DNA of 64,000 bases from Anaerolineae bacterium (GCA_026645815.1 JAPKMR010000004.1:62001-126000); one strand, 5' to 3'. Counted from the first letter of the stretch, positions 16,695 through 25,463 are shown. A program made the numbers and translations. Notes: generated from the sequence alone by a model not told the origin.

Positions 16695-18383
16695 ATGAAT
16701 GCTTCAAACGTGTTCCAAAACCTCCGCGGTTTTTGGGCTGCTGCTCTTAACCGGCTAAGTTTCCGGCGGACTGTTGCGCGCCTGCAACCTCCATCGGCTT
16801 CAGGACGTGCCTTTATTCTCCTCCAGATTGATGCCCTGGCTTATCCTGTTTTGCAGAGGATTCTCCAACAGGGAGAGATGCCACACCTGTTGCGTCTGCT
16901 CCAGCAAGGCAAGTACCGGTTGGTTCAATGGCGTTGTGGTCTGCCCTCGACCACTACTGCTATCCAGGCAGGCTTATTTTATGGCTATCGTAGTGCGCCG
17001 GGGTTCCGTTGGTATGACAAAGCGCTGAATGTTGTTGTGACCTCACATCGTCCGGAAAACATGCGTGCCCTGGAGGAAAATTTGCAGCTCGTCAATCCGG
17101 GCTTGTTGGCGGGAGGTGGGGTTTATACCAGTCTACTGAGCGGCGATGCTGAGCATGCTGTTTTCACTGTCTCTCGGATTTTGGTGCGGCAGTTCCAGGG
17201 GTATCTGGAGGGCACTGGCTTACTGTTGAGTTTCCTGCTTCGTCCCTTGCGGGTGTTACGTTTATTGCGCTATGCATTCGCTCGCTTCGGGCGGCGTTTG
17301 TGGGCGCGATTGCGTCATTTCCAATTGCCGTTCATTCCCTTGGGCAGGTCTTTTCTCGAGGCATTTATGGATGCTACCTTAACTGAGTTTATGACCTTCT
17401 GCGTATTGCTCGATCTATATCGAGGTGTACCGAGGTTGTATGCGAATTTCAATGGCTATGATGAGATGGCGCACATGCATGGTGTGTTGCATCCCGAGGC
17501 ACTGTGGATGCTGCGTTGGATTGATTCCAGATTGGCGGAGATCGAACGGTTGAGTCGTGAAGGCTCAAAAGCGCATTATGATGTTTTCATTCTCTCAGAC
17601 CACGGAATGGCCTCAGCGATTTCATTTCGTGCCCGTTTTGGGCAAACTCTGGGTGAATTCGTGTCGCAGGCGGTGCATCTGGATGTGGATTTTTATGCCG
17701 GTGAGGAGTCTGCTGCTGCGGCGCGGGCACTACGCGCTCGTTACCTGATTGCCGCTTTACGTGATTCGCAATCACGCTTGCCACCATGGGCGCGACGATT
17801 GGCGCGCAGGACGCGTCGTCCATTGTTGAACTATCTGTCTCGAGAAGAACCGGCATATGATTGGTGTCTCGAGAGTGAAGTGGTTGTGCAAGTTTCGGGA
17901 CCTCTTGCGCACGTCTATTTCCGCGTCACATCGCAGTCAATGGATTTGCCTGAGGTCGCGCTGCTCTATCCGGACTTCATGCAGCAATTGGTGGGGCATG
18001 CCGGCATTGAATTGGTTGTGGGGCGCGATGCTGACCAGGTGATCATTTTGGGGCGCAGGGGTGGGGTGCTTACAGTAGGAGCTGATAGGGTTGATTTGCA
18101 GGGGCTGGATCCGCTTGAGGTCTATGGTGACCGCGATTATGTCTTGCGTGAGCTTGAACATCTTGTGCAATTGCCCAGCGCTGGGGATTTAGTGTTGTTA
18201 GGGCGGCTTTTCGATACTGGTGAGGTTGTCACTTTTGAAGAGCAACAAGCGACACATGGAGGTTTGGGTGGGGGGCAGGATCAGCCTTTTTTCATCTATC
18301 CTGCTGCTTTATCACGGTCGTTGCCGGATCTCGAGTGTCCTGAAGCTCTCTATCGCTGGCTTCGCTCACATTATTCGCTGTGA
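16695..18383 (+). CDS. Alkaline phosphatase/phosphodiesterase superfamily protein
   Basis: The 562-residue protein carries the metal-binding layout of the type I phosphodiesterase/nucleotide pyrophosphatase family: LLQIDALAYP near the N-terminus (first Asp), LPSTTTAIQAG with the nucleophile Thr candidate, NGYDEMAHMHG (Asp and His ligands) and LSDHGMA (Asp-His pair). A basic hydrophobic stretch at about residues 170-215 may be membrane-associated. No signal peptide is evident. ATG at 16695 is preferred over TTG at 16683. The stop is two bases from that of the convergent DUF456 gene, leaving no room for a terminator. Substrates in this superfamily range from nucleotides to phospholipids and sulfate esters, so none is assigned. 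Confidence 0.82.
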   Translation: MNASNVFQNLRGFWAAALNRLSFRRTVARLQPPSASGRAFILLQIDALAYPVLQRILQQGEMPHLLRLLQQGKYRLVQWRCGLPSTTTAIQAGLFYGYRSAPGFRWYDKALNVVVTSHRPENMRALEENLQLVNPGLLAGGGVYTSLLSGDAEHAVFTVSRILVRQFQGYLEGTGLLLSFLLRPLRVLRLLRYAFARFGRRLWARLRHFQLPFIPLGRSFLEAFMDATLTEFMTFCVLLDLYRGVPRLYANFNGYDEMAHMHGVLHPEALWMLRWIDSRLAEIERLSREGSKAHYDVFILSDHGMASAISFRARFGQTLGEFVSQAVHLDVDFYAGEESAAAARALRARYLIAALRDSQSRLPPWARRLARRTRRPLLNYLSREEPAYDWCLESEVVVQVSGPLAHVYFRVTSQSMDLPEVALLYPDFMQQLVGHAGIELVVGRDADQVIILGRRGGVLTVGADRVDLQGLDPLEVYGDRDYVLRELEHLVQLPSAGDLVLLGRLFDTGEVVTFEEQQATHGGLGGGQDQPFFIYPAALSRSLPDLECPEALYRWLRSHYSL

Positions 18384-18385
18384 TT

Positions 18386-18877
18386 TCACCATGCCCAGAT
18401 GCCCCAGGCGATGATTATCAATGTACCCAATCCGAAACGTACGATAAAGGCCCAACCCCAACCGATAAGCATATCCCGCACAACCAGCAAAGTCTCGTCG
18501 GTGTTGCGCCGGTAGGAATACTCTGCCGCAAACAAGGCCACCAGGCAGGCGACGATACCTCCTATTGGTGTGAGGACTAGGCTGAATATGAATCCGGCCC
18601 CAAGCGCTATGGCGATGGAGCTCCAACGTGCTCCACTCTGCCGGGCTTTTGCGCCCATGAGTAGATTGTCTGATAGCCATCCAATGACTGTCAGAAGGGT
18701 TATTAGCGCGAACCACCACCCCCCGGCGTTCTCGAAGCCGGTGATAATTCCGTAGAACAGTGCCAGGCCCCAAATGATGGTGATCCCGGGGAATACTGGA
18801 ACAATCAGACCTGCCAGACCCAGGATCATGCCAGCGAGTATAACCCATTCTAAACCAGATTCTAGTAAAATATCCAT
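18386..18877 (-). CDS. DUF456 family membrane protein
   Basis: This 163-residue protein is almost entirely hydrophobic, with about four to five TM helices. It has the DUF456 hallmarks: an early LAGLIVPVFPG segment and Gly-rich helices (LGAGFIFSLVLTPIGGIVAC) resembling glycine-zipper packing. The function of the family is unknown. It is encoded convergently to the phosphodiesterase gene and divergently from the PAS kinase gene, with which it shares an intergenic region of 150 bases holding overlapping promoters. Confidence 0.8.
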   Translation of the reverse strand: MDILLESGLEWVILAGMILGLAGLIVPVFPGITIIWGLALFYGIITGFENAGGWWFALITLLTVIGWLSDNLLMGAKARQSGARWSSIAIALGAGFIFSLVLTPIGGIVACLVALFAAEYSYRRNTDETLLVVRDMLIGWGWAFIVRFGLGTLIIIAWGIWAW

Positions 18878-18925
18878 GGTGTTATGTGTGTGACCCCGCG
18901 TGTATTTCGGATACCGACCTTTTCT

Positions 18926-18953
18926 ACTATAGCAGCAAATTGATAATTGACAA
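18926..18953 (-). promoter_or_regulatory. Promoter of DUF456 gene
   Basis: On the minus strand TTGTCA (18953-18948) and TATAGT (18931-18926) are 16 bases apart. The -35 box overlaps that of the divergent kinase promoter almost completely, so the two promoters should compete. Confidence 0.55.
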
Positions 18954-18974
18954 CACGATTTTTCGTGTTAGAAT
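18947..18974 (+). promoter_or_regulatory. Promoter of PAS kinase gene with inverted repeat in spacer
   Basis: TTGACA (18947-18952) and TAGAAT (18969-18974) are 16 bases apart. The spacer contains AACACGA (18952-18958) and TCGTGTT (18963-18969), a 7-bp inverted repeat around four T residues. It is a plausible operator able to block both divergent promoters. Confidence 0.6.
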
Positions 18975-19027
18975 TTAGTTAGATATGATACCGTCTTCAT
19001 ACCTCTAGTGATGGACTACAGATAACA

Positions 19028-20164
19028 ATGACTCGAACTCCTGACTTGTATAGGCATGCACATCGGCGTATCATCCAGCGTCGGTTCCAGATTCCGACTT
19101 GGGGTACTGTTTTTCCCCAGGAATCCTGGCGTACGTTCTTGGAAGCGATGTGGGATGGTTTGATGGTTATAGCTGATAATCAGCTGGCTTATGTAAATGA
19201 TCAGTTATGTGAGATGTTGGGGTACTCGCGCGCTGAACTAACGGGGATGCCGGGCGGGATGCTGCCCGAAGAGTGGCCTGGTTTGCGTGTTTTGTTTGAT
19301 GCCCTGCGCGCAGATTCTGATCGCGAGATTCCTTCGGGTGATTTGGAATTTGAGATTGTGCGCAAGGATGGAGTCCGTCGTTGGGTGTTTGCACGATATG
19401 CAATTCATTGCGAGGATGATGATTGCCGCTTGGCTTTTGTGGTGATGACTGATGTCACCGAACGACGTGAGGCTATGGAAGAACGCGAGCAGCTCATCCG
19501 GGATTTGAGCACTTTTGCCCAAACTGTTGCTCATGGGTTGAAAAGTCCCCTGACTCTGGTGCGCGCTTCCGCTGAGGTATTGGCAGCTGAGGGACCGGTT
19601 GCTCCTGGCTCAGAATTCTATCCCTATCTTGATACGATACTTCGTGGTGAGCAGGTCATGCGCAATATGATTCAGGAATTGCTACTGCTAGCCGGCGTAT
19701 CAAACCGACAGGTAGAGGTGCAGCCATTGATGATGGATGCTATCGTGCATTCTGCTCTTGAGCGTCTTGCCATAATGATGCGCGATTATGGTGCAATAGT
19801 ATCGGTAACATCGAATCTGCCGATTGCTCTGGGATATTCTCCCTGGATCGAGGAAGTGTGGGTAAATTACATCAGTAATGCGATCAAGTATGGGGGAACT
19901 CCGCCAAGGTTGCATCTGGGTGCGACTGTGGAAACCTCAGGTTGGGTGCACTTCTGGGTGCGAGATAATGGGATTGGCCTTGCTGAGGAAGAACGATGCC
20001 AGCTCTTCCGCCCTTTCAAGCGCTTGACTCAGAAGGCTGTAAGTGGCGAGGGCTTGGGATTGTCCATCGTGGCGCAAATCATGGAACGACTGGGAGGACG
20101 GGTCACGCTGCGTGCATTGCCTGAAGGCGGTAATGAATTCGGCTTTGTTCTGCCGAATGCTTGA
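19028..20164 (+). CDS. PAS-domain histidine kinase with atypical H-box
   Basis: The 378-residue protein has no TM segment. A PAS domain covers about residues 35-150 (GLMVIADNQLAYVN, then a PAC-like RRWVFARY and FVVMTDVTER). HisKA follows, with His169 in AHGLKSPL, then HATPase_c with NYISNAIKYGG, VRDNGIGL and GEGLGLSIVAQ motifs. It should autophosphorylate and pass phosphate to a response regulator, but none is encoded nearby, so it is an orphan kinase. The residue after the phospho-accepting His is Gly, where HisKA kinases normally have Glu or Asp. The gene ends at a strong terminator before the convergent aldehyde oxidoreductase operon. Confidence 0.87.
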   Translation: MTRTPDLYRHAHRRIIQRRFQIPTWGTVFPQESWRTFLEAMWDGLMVIADNQLAYVNDQLCEMLGYSRAELTGMPGGMLPEEWPGLRVLFDALRADSDREIPSGDLEFEIVRKDGVRRWVFARYAIHCEDDDCRLAFVVMTDVTERREAMEEREQLIRDLSTFAQTVAHGLKSPLTLVRASAEVLAAEGPVAPGSEFYPYLDTILRGEQVMRNMIQELLLLAGVSNRQVEVQPLMMDAIVHSALERLAIMMRDYGAIVSVTSNLPIALGYSPWIEEVWVNYISNAIKYGGTPPRLHLGATVETSGWVHFWVRDNGIGLAEEERCQLFRPFKRLTQKAVSGEGLGLSIVAQIMERLGGRVTLRALPEGGNEFGFVLPNA

Positions 20165-20218
20165 GCTATTGCACGAGCAGTGATTTGTAGAACTTACAGG
20201 CGAAATCCTGATTCAAAT

Positions 20219-20260
20219 AAACGTAACGGGTAATGGTCGCCATTACCCGTTACGTTTTTA
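20219..20260. terminator. Bidirectional intrinsic terminator
   Basis: An 18-bp stem (20219-20236 with 20240-20257) has a 3-base loop and runs into a T tract on the plus strand, with an A-rich tract on the other side. It separates the convergent kinase gene and MoaD/ThiS-like gene. Confidence 0.88.
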
Positions 20261-20278
20261 TCTAACTGACTTGTCCGT

Positions 20279-20479
20279 TTATCCGCCCGCGATCAAATGG
20301 ATGACTCGCACATCAGCTTCGTCCGGGATGAGGGTTGCCGCATAAGCATCATGGTCAACCACTGTTCCGTTAATTGAGACGACGATGTGTGGGTAGGTGA
20401 AAGTCTTCTGTTTCAGAAGCGCTTCTACCGTCAACCCCTCATGCCATCCAAGTTCTTCACGTTTGTTTAGAGTTATCAT
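20279..20479 (-). CDS. MoaD/ThiS-family sulfur-carrier-like protein
   Basis: The 66-residue protein has the size and ubiquitin-like pattern of MoaD/ThiS, ending in the diagnostic Gly-Gly (LIAGG) that is adenylated and thiocarboxylated to carry sulfur. It is the last gene of the operon encoding aldehyde ferredoxin oxidoreductase, 49 bases downstream of it. Small MoaD-like genes next to such oxidoreductases are common, and they are thought to help make the dithiolene of the tungsten or molybdenum pyranopterin. Whether it serves the general Moco pathway or is dedicated to this enzyme cannot be told from sequence. Confidence 0.85.
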   Translation of the reverse strand: MITLNKREELGWHEGLTVEALLKQKTFTYPHIVVSINGTVVDHDAYAATLIPDEADVRVIHLIAGG

Positions 20480-20528
20480 GTAAGTTGGTCATTCTCAGTT
20501 GCGGGTCTTGGGATATTCGAACAAGACT

Positions 20529-22685
20529 TCAACCTTCAGCCCGTAACTTCTGCTCCACCACTGCCAGGACATCTGGGAAATCAATTCCCAGTGCCTTGAG
20601 TTTTTCCACGGTAGGCACGCCATTTCGCGTCCATCCGCGTCGCTCATAAACAGCATCCATGAGGTGTTCGTAGCGCTCTGTTCGGTATTGGCGATGTGCC
20701 GCCATCTTTTCCTGTAGCGTCATGGTATTGGGATCGAGTCCCAACCAATCTCGCAGTTGTTGATCGTAACGCTCTTTGCGTGACTCGTATTCCTCTTCGG
20801 TGACAGGACCAACGCCTCGATATGGGGGATAGTCGTGCTCACGCAAGCCTTTGCCCAGTCGAATATTGAACACACGCTGGAAGTTGTAGACTCGCTCAGA
20901 CATGGCAATGATCTCATTGATATCAATTTCGCGTCCAGTGACCGCGGAGAAAATATCCACATAGTTCTGGACATGATGCGGGATTTTTGCAGGCTCTGCG
21001 CTTTTAGAATTCTTGGGATCCACGACATCATTCCAGGGCAACTTGCAGAAACCGCATAAGCCGAACCAGGTGCGCCACATTGGGAAATAGTGCAGCGCTT
21101 CCGCTTTGTCCTCAAAGGTGGGTATCTGGTTGTTTACCTGGTCCATGAAAATTAGCCAGGCTTCATCATGCTGCGGTCCCTTGTTGGTGAGCGCATAGCC
21201 GCCTTGTTGGGCTAGCGATTCCTTGCCCATGTACATGGAATACTCCATACCCTTGTTTTCCATGCCGATATCCTGGGCGAACTGGGGATCGGCACCAAAA
21301 TGCTCAATCACATAGGCTTTGGCTTTGCGAACGCCTAGTCCGGCAATTTTGCCCAATCCCTCACCTTGCGCCACTTGGTGCAGAATCTCCAATGAGGCGG
21401 CGGCATTGCCAAAGGTTAATTCGAAACCGCCGGTTTTTTCCAGATCCAGGATTCCCGCTTCATAACACTCCATAAGGAAGCCGATAGTGTTACCATAGGA
21501 AATTGTGTCAATGCCGTAGGTATCGCAGTAGAAATTTAACTCAAGGATAGCGTCAGCATCGAAGATGCCGCAGGTACTTCCCACAGCTCCGATTGTCTCG
21601 TATTCCGGTCCATCTACAATAACCTTTTGTCCTTTGTAAGGACCAGTTTGAAGTTCAAAGCCGTCTACAGCATGCGCGCAGGCGATAGTGCAGCCATACC
21701 AACAGCCATCTGGCAGACCCTGGGTAAGACGGGTTTCCCAATAGGCCCCATTGATATCGTGTGCTTTGGGATGCGAACCAAATTTGAAGTTATTCACCGG
21801 TAGCAGATCGTAATCGCTCATGATACCGACCAGATAAGGCGTGCCGCGGTTCCGCATCCGGTTTTGGACAGAGTCCCAGGTCGCAACCTCTTTTTGCATA
21901 TCGGCGCCCACGCGCGCAATTCTTTCCGAGTCCGCTGGGTGATTCGCGTCACCTTTGAAGGGTTTGGCGCGCACTACCAGTGCCTTGACGTGCTTGTGCC
22001 TCAAGACCGTGCCCGGGCCGCCACGCGCAGCCTGTTTGTAGCGCACATCTTGTCGTTTCCGGTCATAGAGGCTGAAGTTCAGGCAGCCCAATAATGAATG
22101 TTCGGCGCCCGTACCAGCAGAGACCATGGCTATGTACTGTTTCTCTTGGGGCTTTTCCGCTAGCGCATCATAGAGCCATGCGCCCAAAACATGCGTATCC
22201 GTCGGTGCATCGGGAATTTCCTCGATCGTGACCTTTCCCTCGATGGCATCTACTATCACTACTACATCTTTCTCCGCGATGCCTTGCACTTCGATCGCAT
22301 CCCAACCGCTGAACTTCAGCAGTGGCCCAAAGTGACCCCCCGCGTTGCTATCCGTGATGATATCGGTGGTGGGAGAAATCGTAGTCACCAGCGATTTCCC
22401 AGACCCGGGATATTGTGTTACGCCGCCACAGGGTCCGCTGGAAATCACGATTTCGTTTTCAGGACTGTCCCATTTGGTATCATCATGAACAGCATTCCAT
22501 AACAACCACAGATCAAAACCTTTGCCACCTGTGAACTTGAGTTTCATCTCATCGGACACAGGTTTTGCTTTAATCTCACCTGTTCCTACATTGACGTATA
22601 GGGTCTGATTGGCATAACCTCGTTCAATTCGGGGTTCTTGATAAGGGAATTCCGCTAGTACATGCCGGATGATCTTGTTGGTCAT
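20529..22685 (-). CDS. aor: Aldehyde ferredoxin oxidoreductase family protein (tungsten/molybdenum)
   Basis: The 718-residue protein belongs to the AOR family, which binds a bis-pyranopterin W or Mo cofactor and a [4Fe-4S] cluster and oxidises aldehydes or related substrates. Family landmarks are RGYANQTLYVNV and TGGKGFDLWLL at the N-terminus, SGPCGG, NAGGHFG and ARGGPGTVLRHK. The cluster-binding Cys are in GCWYGCTIAC with a later Cys in LCGFCKLPW. The first two Cys are three residues apart, where the archaeal enzymes have two. At 718 residues it is longer than the roughly 600-residue archaeal enzymes and closer to the 700-residue YdhV-like group, so the substrate is left open. It has a good ribosome-binding site (AGGAG) and lies between its polyferredoxin partner and the sulfur carrier. 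Confidence 0.88.
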   Translation of the reverse strand: MTNKIIRHVLAEFPYQEPRIERGYANQTLYVNVGTGEIKAKPVSDEMKLKFTGGKGFDLWLLWNAVHDDTKWDSPENEIVISSGPCGGVTQYPGSGKSLVTTISPTTDIITDSNAGGHFGPLLKFSGWDAIEVQGIAEKDVVVIVDAIEGKVTIEEIPDAPTDTHVLGAWLYDALAEKPQEKQYIAMVSAGTGAEHSLLGCLNFSLYDRKRQDVRYKQAARGGPGTVLRHKHVKALVVRAKPFKGDANHPADSERIARVGADMQKEVATWDSVQNRMRNRGTPYLVGIMSDYDLLPVNNFKFGSHPKAHDINGAYWETRLTQGLPDGCWYGCTIACAHAVDGFELQTGPYKGQKVIVDGPEYETIGAVGSTCGIFDADAILELNFYCDTYGIDTISYGNTIGFLMECYEAGILDLEKTGGFELTFGNAAASLEILHQVAQGEGLGKIAGLGVRKAKAYVIEHFGADPQFAQDIGMENKGMEYSMYMGKESLAQQGGYALTNKGPQHDEAWLIFMDQVNNQIPTFEDKAEALHYFPMWRTWFGLCGFCKLPWNDVVDPKNSKSAEPAKIPHHVQNYVDIFSAVTGREIDINEIIAMSERVYNFQRVFNIRLGKGLREHDYPPYRGVGPVTEEEYESRKERYDQQLRDWLGLDPNTMTLQEKMAAHRQYRTERYEHLMDAVYERRGWTRNGVPTVEKLKALGIDFPDVLAVVEQKLRAEG

Positions 22686-22747
22686 AGTGTTCTCCTGTTG
22701 AAATCAGCTGATCGGTAAGGCTCGAATTACGACTCTTCAATCGAGGT

Positions 22748-23167
22748 CTAGAATCGAAGATTCCATACATCCGTGGAAGCCGTATCAAGCTCCACGATTT
22801 TCAAAGCATCATTAGGGCATGCCTTGACACATTGTCCGCATGCGACGCACTTGAAAGCCAGCGCTTCTTCGGGCGCGAAATACATCACTCCATAGGGACA
22901 AAAGCCCACACATGACATGCAGCCTACGCACAGGTCTTTCTTGAGCAGCACAATGCCCTGTTTGTTGTAATAGAGCGCCTCGGTAGGGCAGACCTCTATG
23001 CATTTGCCACATTGGATACAGAATTGGGCAGCAAAGCCATCGTCCTTGACGCTGATGCGAATGCTGGATTTGGCAACATCCTGTACTTTGAACCAGGTTT
23101 GGGCGCATGTTACCTCACATTCGCGCGCGCCGGTGCATTTTTGGGCGTCGTAAGCTAATACTTTCAT
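22748..23167 (-). CDS. Polyferredoxin subunit associated with aldehyde oxidoreductase
   Basis: The 139-residue protein has three full CxxCxxCxxxC(P) motifs (around residues 48-60, 75-90 and 108-120) plus an N-terminal C-x5-C-x3-C group, consistent with four Fe-S clusters in the HycB/AorA-type electron-transfer fold. It heads the operon (GAGGAGG ribosome-binding site), 62 bases before the oxidoreductase, and is expected to carry electrons from the pyranopterin enzyme to a soluble acceptor. No signal peptide is present, so the complex should be cytoplasmic. Confidence 0.88.
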   Translation of the reverse strand: MKVLAYDAQKCTGARECEVTCAQTWFKVQDVAKSSIRISVKDDGFAAQFCIQCGKCIEVCPTEALYYNKQGIVLLKKDLCVGCMSCVGFCPYGVMYFAPEEALAFKCVACGQCVKACPNDALKIVELDTASTDVWNLRF

Positions 23168-23223
23168 TGTCCCTCCTCGTGTCTCGAGAACTATTATCCG
23201 GGCTTGTGATAAGACTATTCCGT

Positions 23224-23251
23224 ATTATAGTGTATCGGATGACGAGTGCAA
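23224..23251 (-). promoter_or_regulatory. Promoter of polyferredoxin-oxidoreductase operon
   Basis: On the minus strand TTGCAC (23251-23246) and a perfect TATAAT (23229-23224) are 16 bases apart. The -35 box lies inside the first codons of the divergent glycosyltransferase gene. Transcription should begin near 23217, about 50 bases before the ATG at 23167. Confidence 0.55.
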
Positions 23252-24726
23252 ATACAGTGTCAGATTATCCCATTAGAAGCTATCGAATATCCTTATCCCC
23301 CAATGTGCGGATAGGGTTATTGGTTTTGGCGGCTTTTGCTCTGCGGGTGGTTTTTCTGGACAGGCAGAGCCTCTGGCGTGACGAAATAGACGCATTGAAT
23401 TTCGCTGTTGCTCCCTGGACCGAGTTGACCGGCAATTTTCTTCGGCCTGGTTGGAATGGTCCATTGTATTTTCTATTGCTGCGCGCCTGGGTGGCGGTTG
23501 CCGGCAGAACGGCTTTTGCGTTGCGGTTTTTCTCACTCATGTGGGGTGTGCTGCAGGTGCCCTTAATTTATGTCTTGGGCAAGCGTTATCTTTCACCACG
23601 TGCCGTGCGATGGGCGGCATTACTGGCGGCCTTCTCCCCCTATTTGATCTGGTATGCGGCTGAGGTAAAGATGTATACGTGGGTGCCGTTGTTGGTCTTG
23701 CTGGTGTTATATGCCCTGGATCGCGCCTGCATGACTCCCAAATGGCATTGGTGGGCTGTGGTGGTGCTAGGAACCTCTTTGGCCGTCTACAGCCACATTC
23801 TGGCTGCTTTGAGCATTCCGGTTCTGGTTGTGTGGTGGCTGTTGCGCCCGCGCCGGCATCCTCGGTCCTGGATTGGGGCAATCCTAGCGTTGGCTTCCCT
23901 GACGCTGCCCTATCTGCCGTTGCTTGCCTGGCAGCTACCCATGGCTCTTAGGGACCGTGGTTTAACTGGCTTCCCGTCGCTGACCTTCTTGCAGATGACA
24001 GGGACATTGCTGGTAGGATGGAGCACGGGCGTGCCTGGAATCGGTCGTAGTGTGGGTATCTGGGTTGGCGCTGGTCTGGCAGCATGGGGCGCTTTCGCCC
24101 AAGCCTGGCGGGGCCGTTGGCGTGCGGTGGGGATGTTGGTGGCGTGGCTTTTCGTGCCGCTTTTCATAATCTGGTGGCTTTCATTGCGGGGACCTTTATT
24201 CACCGATCGCTATTTGATTTGGTTGGCACCTGCTTATTACTTGCTCGTAGGGGTGGGGCTGGCGACCATACCGCGACGTTGGCTTTCAAGGGTCTTTTTA
24301 TTCGTATTGTTGTTGCTCGCTATGGCGAATATCTATGCCCAAGCTTTCAATCCCTATAAACCGCAATTTCGTGAAGCCGCAGCACAACTCCGGTTGCGTC
24401 GGTTACCAGATGAGTTATTGCTCTTTCAAATCCCTTATAACCGCATCATGATGGCATATTATCTGCCGGCGCCACTGGAGCCGGTAGTTGAAGCGCCGTA
24501 CACGAATTTCCGTGATGCCGAGGGGCGCTTCACGGTGACACCCGAAAATGCGGCGGAGCAGCTTCAGTCGTTAACGCAGGGTTATCGGCAGGTTTGGTTG
24601 GTGTATTCTGAGGCCCAATTATGGGATGAGCGTGAACTGGTCAAATCCTGGCTCGATGCTGCCGGCGTTGTTGTCTACGAGCAGCATTTTCTGATGGTTT
24701 CGTTGATATGTTATAGATTGGGGTGA
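23239..24726 (+). CDS. GT39-type (ArnT/PMT-like) membrane glycosyltransferase
   Basis: The 495-residue protein has about ten TM helices and the N-terminal GT-C signature RQSLWRDEIDAL, with the catalytic Asp-Glu in the first extracytoplasmic loop, then GPLYFLLLRAW. These enzymes use polyprenyl-phosphate sugars outside the membrane. The reading frame extends upstream to 23107, but that part overlaps the divergent ferredoxin gene and reads as basic non-family sequence, so I take ATG at 23239. A TATTAT box at 23223-23228 would place transcription start within a few bases of this ATG. The acceptor (protein, lipid or glycan) is unknown. Its N-terminal half resembles the large GT39 protein at 32.5-35.3 kb. 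Confidence 0.8.
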   Translation: MTSANTVSDYPIRSYRISLSPNVRIGLLVLAAFALRVVFLDRQSLWRDEIDALNFAVAPWTELTGNFLRPGWNGPLYFLLLRAWVAVAGRTAFALRFFSLMWGVLQVPLIYVLGKRYLSPRAVRWAALLAAFSPYLIWYAAEVKMYTWVPLLVLLVLYALDRACMTPKWHWWAVVVLGTSLAVYSHILAALSIPVLVVWWLLRPRRHPRSWIGAILALASLTLPYLPLLAWQLPMALRDRGLTGFPSLTFLQMTGTLLVGWSTGVPGIGRSVGIWVGAGLAAWGAFAQAWRGRWRAVGMLVAWLFVPLFIIWWLSLRGPLFTDRYLIWLAPAYYLLVGVGLATIPRRWLSRVFLFVLLLLAMANIYAQAFNPYKPQFREAAAQLRLRRLPDELLLFQIPYNRIMMAYYLPAPLEPVVEAPYTNFRDAEGRFTVTPENAAEQLQSLTQGYRQVWLVYSEAQLWDERELVKSWLDAAGVVVYEQHFLMVSLICYRLG

Positions 24727-24737
24727 AGACGCAAACT

Positions 24738-24768
24738 AACAGGGAACGGAGATTACCCGTCCCCTGTT
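24738..24768. terminator. Hairpin between convergent genes (possible terminator)
   Basis: AACAGGG (24738-24744) pairs with CCCTGTT (24762-24768), and inside it ACGG pairs with CCGT around a 7-base loop. No clear T run follows on either strand, so termination is plausible from position only. Confidence 0.4.
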
Positions 24769-24800
24769 GAGGTAAACCAGGCTGTTAGCTTAACCCGCTC

Positions 24801-25256
24801 TCAGGGAATGCACAGCACTTGCCCGGCGTAGATGAGATTGAGGTTGTAGAGCTGGTTTGCTGCTGCAATTGTCCACATGTTAACCCCATACATGTAGCTG
24901 ATGCGGGTGAGCGTCTCACCATAACGTACAGCATGCCAGTGACGGCATGTTGGGGTCGGGTCAGTGCTACCGCCGCCAAATTGCCGCACTGCTACCGGTC
25001 CTGCGGGAATAGGGCTCCAGGGAGCGACTGGAATCGCCAGGCGCTGTCCAACCCATAGACGATTGGGTGCGGAAATGCCATTGACTGTAGCAATAACCTC
25101 GGGGCGGGTTGCATAAGCTCTTCCTATCGAATAGAGTGTTTCACCCGCGCGCACACTGTGATAACCCTGAATATCCCATCCGGCCGCCAGTACAGTTGAA
25201 GGGAGCATGCCTATCACTAACATCAGGCTGGCTAGCAAAAACCATTTCTTACGCAT
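24801..25256 (-). CDS. Secreted protein with two LysM domains
   Basis: The 151-residue protein starts with a typical signal peptide (basic MRKKW, a hydrophobic core, cleavage likely after VLAAG). Two LysM repeats follow, at about residues 31-76 (YHSVRAGETLYSIGRAYA ... GQRLAIP) and 106-151 (WHAVRYGETLTRISYMYG ... GQVLCIP), joined by a Pro/Gly-rich linker. LysM binds N-acetylglucosamine-containing glycans such as peptidoglycan. No catalytic domain is attached, so it is probably a cell-wall binding or scaffolding protein. AAGGAG precedes the start. Two Cys (one in the linker, one in the second repeat) could form a disulfide. Confidence 0.85.
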   Translation of the reverse strand: MRKKWFLLASLMLVIGMLPSTVLAAGWDIQGYHSVRAGETLYSIGRAYATRPEVIATVNGISAPNRLWVGQRLAIPVAPWSPIPAGPVAVRQFGGGSTDPTPTCRHWHAVRYGETLTRISYMYGVNMWTIAAANQLYNLNLIYAGQVLCIP

Positions 25257-25435
25257 GTCGTCTTATCTCCTTTCATTGAATCTGGGATCGTGACATGGAA
25301 ATCACGTAAGTTTGAGGGTGTTGTGAAGCTAATTCCCGGGCCTATATCTTGATTTTAGAGCATTTATATCGGAATAGTTGTTGCGATGTTGTTACAGAGT
25401 GATTACGACGCTGGCAGATGAAGGGGAAATAGCTC

Positions 25436-25463
25436 TTGTCTTTTTGCGGAAGCACGGTAGAAT
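25436..25463 (+). promoter_or_regulatory. Promoter of the TraR/DksA-lspA-rlu operon
   Basis: TTGTCT (25436-25441) and TAGAAT (25458-25463) are 16 bases apart, with expected transcription start near 25470. AGGAG at 25501-25505 precedes the ATG at 25516. The rest of the 260-base gap after the LysM gene shows no gene. Confidence 0.5.

Noticed and set aside
23107-23238. Upstream extension of the GT39 gene
   Set aside because: The extension overlaps the divergent polyferredoxin gene and its promoter, and the encoded residues are basic and unlike the family, which normally starts just before the first TM helix.
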